Under the pieces are notes generated by a model. It ran no database searches. It was not told where the DNA came from and was given only the letters and a program-made list of their open reading frames with translations. Position numbers and translations under genes: made by a program. This document shows, in pieces, positions 58,788 through 64,000 of a stretch of DNA of 64,000 nucleotides. The stretch is from Sphingomicrobium sp. (GTDB lineage Bacteria > Pseudomonadota > Alphaproteobacteria > Sphingomonadales > Sphingomonadaceae): assembly GCA_030447545.1 (NCBI GenBank), contig JAUJOV010000003.1, positions 60,704 through 124,703 on the forward strand. Direction: 5' to 3'. Position 1 is the stretch's first letter, and each line of letters starts with the position of its first letter.

Positions 58788-60953
58788 ATGGACCTCACTT
58801 TGATCGCCCTCGCCTGTGGCGTGATCGCCGTGCTTTACGGAATCCTCACCAGCCGCCAGGTGCTCGCCGCGCCGGCCGGCAATCAGCGGATGATCGACAT
58901 TTCCGGAGCGATCCAGGAAGGCGCGGAGGCCTATCTCGGCCGGCAATATATGACCATCGGCATCGTCGGCGTGGTCGTCGCCATCCTCGTCGGGCTGTTC
59001 CTCGGGCTTACGCCGGCCATCGCGTTCAGCATCGGCGCGATCCTGTCGGGCGCGGCCGGCTACATCGGGATGAACATTTCGGTTCGCGCCAACGTGCGCA
59101 CCGCCGAGGCTGCCCGCACCTCGCTCCAGGGCGGCCTCACCACCGCCTTCCGCGCGGGCGCGATCACCGGCATGCTGGTCGCCGGCCTCGCCTTGCTGGC
59201 GATCGCCGGCGTCTTCTATGTGCTGGTCGAGGTGCAGGGTGCAGCGCCCGACAGCCGCACCGTCATCGACGGGCTGGTCGCGCTTGCCTTCGGCGCCTCG
59301 CTGATCTCCATCTTCGCCCGCCTGGGCGGCGGCATCTTCACCAAGGCCGCAGACGTCGGCGCCGACCTCGTCGGCAAGGTCGAGGCCGGAATCCCGGAGG
59401 ACGACCCGCGCAACCCGGCCGTGATCGCCGACAACGTCGGCGACAATGTCGGCGACTGCGCCGGCATGGCCGCCGATCTGTTCGAAACCTATGTCGTGAC
59501 CGTCGGCGCGACGATGGTCCTGACCGCGCTTCTGATCGGCAACCGCGGCGGCGGCGACGTCACCACGCTGATGGCGCTTCCGCTGCTGGTCGGGGGCGTG
59601 TGCATCGTCACTTCGATCATCGGCACCTACATGGTCCGCCTCGGCCGCGGCCAGTCGATCATGGGCGCGCTCTACAAGGGCTTCTGGACCACCGCGGCGC
59701 TGTCGGTTCCGGCGCTGTGGCTCGCGACCACCTTCGCCCTCGGCGACCTCAATGCGGTGATCGGCGGGCAGGAAGCGGCCGGCACCGACCTCACCGGCGC
59801 AGCGGCCGAGCAGACCGGCGGCTTTACCGGCTGGGACCTTTATTTCTGCATGCTGATCGGGCTTGCAGTGACCGGCCTGCTCGTGTGGATCACCGAATAT
59901 TACACCGGCACCAACTACCGCCCGGTCCAGACGATCGCGAAGGCCTCGGAAACCGGCCACGCGACCAACATCATCCAGGGCCTTGCGATCAGCCTCGAAT
60001 CGACCGCTCTCCCGACGGTCGTCATCTGCATCGCGATCATCGGCTCCTACCTGCTCGCAGGCCTGATCGGGATCGCGTTCGCGGCAACCGCGATGCTTGC
60101 GCTCGCCGGAATGGTCGTCGCGCTCGACGCCTATGGCCCGGTCACCGACAATGCCGGCGGCATCGCCGAAATGTCGGGCATGGAAGAGGACGTGCGCACG
60201 CGCACCGACGCGCTCGACGCGGTGGGCAACACCACCAAGGCGGTGACCAAGGGCTATGCGATCGGCTCGGCCGCGCTTGCCGCGCTGGTGCTGTTCGGCG
60301 CCTACACCACCGACCTTCAGGAGTTCGCCCCCGAGCTCGGCATTGGCGCAGCCGGCGTCGATTTCTCGCTGTCCAACCCGTACGTCGTCGTCGGCCTGCT
60401 GCTCGGCGCGTTGCTTCCCTATCTGTTCGGCGCGATGGGCATGACCGCGGTCGGCCGCGCGGCGGGCAATGTCGTGCTCGACGTGCGCGAGCAGTTCCGC
60501 TCTAATCCGGGGATCATGGACGGCACGGTTCGGCCCAATTACGCCCGCACCGTCGACCTGGTGACTAGGGCCGCGATCAAGGAAATGATCCTGCCCTCGC
60601 TTCTGCCGGTGCTCGCCCCGATCCTCGTCTATTTCTCGATCTCCGCAGTGGCCGGGCGCGAGCAGGGCTTCGCCGCGCTCGGCGCGCTGCTCCTGGGCGT
60701 GATCGTCTCGGGCCTGTTCGTCGCCATCTCGATGACCTCGGGCGGCGGCGCGTGGGACAATGCCAAGAAGTATATCGAGGACGGCAATTACGGCGGCAAG
60801 GGCTCGGAAGCCCACAAGGCGGCCGTGACCGGCGACACGGTCGGCGATCCGTACAAGGACACCGCCGGCCCGGCGGTCAACCCGATGATCAAGATCACCA
60901 ACATCGTCGCGCTGCTGCTGCTCGCGGCGCTCGCCGGCCAGGGCGCCGGCTGA
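58788..60953 (+). CDS. hppA: Membrane-bound H+-translocating pyrophosphatase, K+-independent type by motif
   Basis: [66 protein letters not shown]. Confidence 0.97.
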   Translation: MDLTLIALACGVIAVLYGILTSRQVLAAPAGNQRMIDISGAIQEGAEAYLGRQYMTIGIVGVVVAILVGLFLGLTPAIAFSIGAILSGAAGYIGMNISVRANVRTAEAARTSLQGGLTTAFRAGAITGMLVAGLALLAIAGVFYVLVEVQGAAPDSRTVIDGLVALAFGASLISIFARLGGGIFTKAADVGADLVGKVEAGIPEDDPRNPAVIADNVGDNVGDCAGMAADLFETYVVTVGATMVLTALLIGNRGGGDVTTLMALPLLVGGVCIVTSIIGTYMVRLGRGQSIMGALYKGFWTTAALSVPALWLATTFALGDLNAVIGGQEAAGTDLTGAAAEQTGGFTGWDLYFCMLIGLAVTGLLVWITEYYTGTNYRPVQTIAKASETGHATNIIQGLAISLESTALPTVVICIAIIGSYLLAGLIGIAFAATAMLALAGMVVALDAYGPVTDNAGGIAEMSGMEEDVRTRTDALDAVGNTTKAVTKGYAIGSAALAALVLFGAYTTDLQEFAPELGIGAAGVDFSLSNPYVVVGLLLGALLPYLFGAMGMTAVGRAAGNVVLDVREQFRSNPGIMDGTVRPNYARTVDLVTRAAIKEMILPSLLPVLAPILVYFSISAVAGREQGFAALGALLLGVIVSGLFVAISMTSGGGAWDNAKKYIEDGNYGGKGSEAHKAAVTGDTVGDPYKDTAGPAVNPMIKITNIVALLLLAALAGQGAG

Positions 60954-60978
60954 TCTTCGGATCAGCTGTTCGAGGATG

Positions 60979-61015
60979 AGCCCCGCCCGGCCCAGCCGCG
61001 GCGGGGCTTTTCTTT
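60979..61015 (+). terminator. Rho-independent terminator downstream of hppA
   Basis: AGCCCCGCC (60979-60987)/GGCGGGGCT (61000-61008) followed by TTTCTTT. Confidence 0.85.
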
Positions 61016-61060
61016 AGCTTTCGCCGTGTTACGCTCGTCCCGCCGAAGTCGGGGGGCTTT

Positions 61061-62985
61061 ATGCGTTTGATGATTAGCATGCTGGCGCTGGCGGCAATCG
61101 CCGGTCCAGCCTCTGTCGCGGCCGAGGTGCAGGCGCAGCCTGGAGCGCCCACGATCACGACTGCGCAGTTTGCGGCGCTCCCTATGTTTCGTAGCCCGCT
61201 GCTCTCGCCGAACGGCCGCCGCATTGCCGCACGAACAACGGTCGCGGGTGAAACGAGGCTGGCGATCCTCGATGCGGATCGTCCCGAATCGCTGCCCAGG
61301 ATGATCAGGCTCGGAAGCGGCGAAGTCGCCGCAGTGAAATGGGCGGGAAATCATCGGCTGCTGTTGACCCTTCGCGCGACGAAAGATTTTGGCGGCTTCG
61401 AACTCCCGTTCCTGCGTCTGATTGCCGTCGACGTGGACTCGGGCCATTCGCGGATCGTCGATAAGAAGAGCCGCGGCCTCTACGCCGGCGATGTCCTCTA
61501 TGCCGACCCGTCGGGGTCATGGGCGCTGGTCGCCAGCCAGGACGACGCGTTCGCCTATCCGTCGGTCAAGCGCGCCGACCTCGCTACGGGCGACGCAGTG
61601 CTCGTGGAGAAAGCGCGCGACGGCGTCTGGGACTGGTACGCCGACGATGATGGGCTGGTTCGCGCCGGGGTGGCGTACGAGGGCCGCCGCTGGACAGTCT
61701 GGTACCGCGAAAAGCCCGGCGAGAAGCTGCGCAGGACGCGCGGCAAGTTCGCCAAGGACGACGACAGCGCGGTCGACCGGATCATCTTCGGGCGAAACAA
61801 CAACAGCTGGGTTCTGACGAACGAGCGGACCGGCCGGTTCGGCGTCTACACATATGATCTGAAGACAGGCGCGGTGGGCGCGCCTTTGTTCGAGCACGCC
61901 GAAGTCGACGTCGACGACGTGACGTACAACGCGATCACCGGAACCGTCTCTGCCGTTGAATATCACGACGACCGGCCGCGCACCGCTTGGTTCGAGCCTG
62001 AGTCGAAGGCGCTGCAGGCAAAGCTCGATCGCGCTTTGCCCAATAGCGTGAACACCGTTGTCGACTCCTCGCACGACAAGAAGCGAGTGCTCGTCTGGTC
62101 GGGCGGCGCGTCCGATCCAGGCCTGTTCTACCTGCTCGACCGGACCAGCTCGAAGATGCACCCGGTGATCGATCCTTATCCGTCGATCAACCCTGAGCAG
62201 CTCGCCCCTGTGAAGGCGGTCCGGTACCAGGCGCGCGACGGGCTGAGCATCCCCGCCTATCTGACGCTTCCGCGAGGCCGTCAGACGAGGGGACTGCCGC
62301 TGATTCTGCTGCCGCACGGTGGTCCGTTCACGCGCGACAAGTGGGACTATGATCCACTGGTCCAGTTTCTCGCCAGCCGCGGATACGCGGTCCTCCAGCC
62401 GCAGTTTCGGGGCTCGACGGGGTACGGCAGGCAGTTCGTCGAAAGGGGCTACGGCGAGTGGGGCCGGAAAATGCAGGACGATCTCGACGATGGTGTCGAC
62501 TGGCTTGCGCGCAGCGGCCAGATCGACCCGCAGCGCGTCTGCATGGTCGGCGCGTCGTACGGCGGATACGCGGCCCTGTGGGCGGCGATCCGCAATCCGG
62601 AGCGCTATCGCTGCGCCGCGAGCTGGGCCGGCGTATCGGACGTGCCGGCCATGCTCAAATATGATCGAAAGCTGTTCTCGGCGGCACGCTATTTTCGCGA
62701 ATGGCGAACGAAGGTGGGCGGCAATGGCAAGGCGGATCTGGCCGCCGTTTCGCCGGTTCACTTTGCCGACCGCGTAAGAATCCCGGTGTTCATCGGCCAC
62801 GGCGAGCAGGACGATAACATGCCGGCACGGCAAAGCCGCGAAATGGTCGCTGCGCTGTCGAAGGCGCGAGCGAATGTCACGTCCGTGTTCTACAAGGACA
62901 GCGGCCACGATTTCGGCAGCAGCCGGACCTCGAGGACTGGCTTCGACGGCTCGAGCAGTTCCTGGCCAAAAACAATCCGAGCTGA
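61061..62985 (+). CDS. S9 family peptidase (prolyl oligopeptidase type), secreted; frameshift near 62925
   Basis: Signal peptide; GASYGGYAALWAAIRNPERYRCAAS; IGHGEQDDNMPARQS; KDSGHDFG, then DLEDWLRRLEQFLAKNNPS* in another frame. Confidence 0.92.
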
Positions 62986-63082
62986 GAAAGGCGGCTGGGC
63001 CACGGGACCCTGCGCTCCGCCTTCCATTTCGACTGCTCTGCCGCTAAGGCTCCGCGACTTTTTTCGTAACTAGCGAGGTTTG

Positions 63083-63301
63083 ATGGCCAAGGAAGAACTT
63101 CTCGAAATGCGCGGGCAGGTGGTGGAGCTGCTGCCGAATGCAATGTTCCGCGTGAAGCTCGAGAACGGCCATGAGATCCTCGGACATACCGCCGGCAAGA
63201 TGCGCAAGAACCGCATCCGCGTGCTGACCGGCGACGAAGTGCTGGTCGAGCTGACGCCCTACGACCTGACCAAGGGTCGGATCACCTACCGGTTCAAATA
63301 A
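63083..63301 (+). CDS. infA: Translation initiation factor IF-1
   Basis: [72 protein letters not shown]. Confidence 0.98.
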   Translation: MAKEELLEMRGQVVELLPNAMFRVKLENGHEILGHTAGKMRKNRIRVLTGDEVLVELTPYDLTKGRITYRFK

Positions 63302-63313
63302 GGAGCGCCGCGC

Positions 63314-63886
63314 GTGCGGCTGATCCTCGCCTCGGCAAGCCCGCGCCGGCTCGACCTCTTGGCGCGCATCGGCGTTATTCCCGACGCAATACTGCCCGCC
63401 GACGTCGACGAGAGCGTCCCCAAAAGCGAGCTTCCGCGCGATCACGCGCTTCGCCTCGCCCGCGAAAAGGCCCAGGCGGTTGCGGCGCGCGATCCCGACG
63501 CGCTGGTGCTCGCAGCCGACACCGTCGTCGCCGTCGGCCGCCGAATCCTGCCAAAGGTCGAGGACGAAGCGACTCTTCGCCAGTGCATGAAGCTGCTGTC
63601 GGGCCGGCGCCACCGAGTGCTGACCGGCGTTGCTCTGGCCGTTCCCGGCGGTGCGATCCGCGAGCGGCTGGTCGAGACGATGATCGCCATGAAGCGCCTG
63701 TCGGGCGAGGAAATCGACTATTACGAAAGCCATGGCGAATGGCGCGGCAAGGCCGGCGGCTATGCGCTCCAGGGTTATGGCGAAGTCTATGTCCGCCACA
63801 TCGCCGGAAGCTATTCCAACGTGGTCGGCCTGCCGCTGGCCGAGACGCGGCTGCTTCTGAAGTCGGCGGGCTACCCGATTGCCTGA
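63314..63886 (+). CDS. Maf-like nucleoside triphosphate pyrophosphatase (GTG start)
   Basis: RLILASASPRRLDLLARIGVIPDAILPADVDES...ALVLAADTVVAVGRRILPKVEDEA...YALQGYGEVYVRHIAGSYSNVVGLPL. Confidence 0.95.
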   Translation: MRLILASASPRRLDLLARIGVIPDAILPADVDESVPKSELPRDHALRLAREKAQAVAARDPDALVLAADTVVAVGRRILPKVEDEATLRQCMKLLSGRRHRVLTGVALAVPGGAIRERLVETMIAMKRLSGEEIDYYESHGEWRGKAGGYALQGYGEVYVRHIAGSYSNVVGLPLAETRLLLKSAGYPIA

Positions 63887-64000
63887 CTGGCTGATCGAGC
63901 GCGGGATCGGCGAAACCCGCGCACTGCTCGCCGAGCAAGGCAGGATCGTCGAAGCGCGCATCGCGCTCGAGGGCACGGTTGCGGCCGGCTCGATCGTGGA
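63879..64000 (+). CDS. Start of ribonuclease E/G-like gene (truncated by window end)
   Basis: LPDWLIERGIGETRALLAEQGRIVEARIALEGTVAAGSIV, typical N-terminus of RNase G-like proteins downstream of maf in alphaproteobacteria. Confidence 0.65.
   Translation, partial: MPDWLIERGIGETRALLAEQGRIVEARIALEGTVAAGSIV

Noticed and set aside
58524-60815. 763-aa minus-strand ORF opposite hppA
   Set aside because: Antisense shadow of a well-conserved hppA; no recognisable domains
58788-60953. hppA as an unusual Na+-pumping pyrophosphatase
   Set aside because: The GNTTKA motif is that of ordinary K+-independent H+ pumps
62990-63082. Possible tRNA-like segment upstream of infA
   Set aside because: No cloverleaf or T-arm GTTCRANYC consensus could be built

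Overview
High-GC alphaproteobacterial chromosomal segment; the gene content looks sphingomonad-like (inference from protein families). It holds about 58 protein-coding genes and no rRNA, tRNA, CRISPR array or mobile element that I could support. Housekeeping genes: infC, glnD, mutS, maeB, relA/spoT homolog, rpoZ, cls, cdc48-like ATPase, mgtE, carD, dinB, sucC, etfBA, nhaA, bolA, nusB, thiL, hppA, infA, maf and the start of an RNase E/G gene. Many conserved genes are broken by single-base frameshifts, with homology continuing in another frame; this looks more like assembly or read error than true pseudogenisation. The most interesting region is a ~15 kb accessory block (about 39.3-54.5 kb). It contains inositol-1-phosphate synthase, a circularly permuted TIM-barrel glycosidase-like protein, a methyltransferase, a CX5R phosphatase, a PRTase-like/kinase-like fusion, two NAD-sugar epimerases, four glycosyltransferases, a UDP-glucuronate decarboxylase-like domain and two oxidoreductases. 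The divergent intergenic region inside it carries GGAAC-N16/17-NGTT elements resembling general-stress (EcfG) promoters. This block is my best candidate for an undescribed biosynthetic system. Other points of interest: a CotH-like/DUF4956/PPK2 neighbourhood, a CADD-like diiron protein, a hairpin leader/terminator upstream of nhaA, a perfect inverted repeat before an ECF sigma gene, a twin palindromic repeat, and a triplicated infC stop region.
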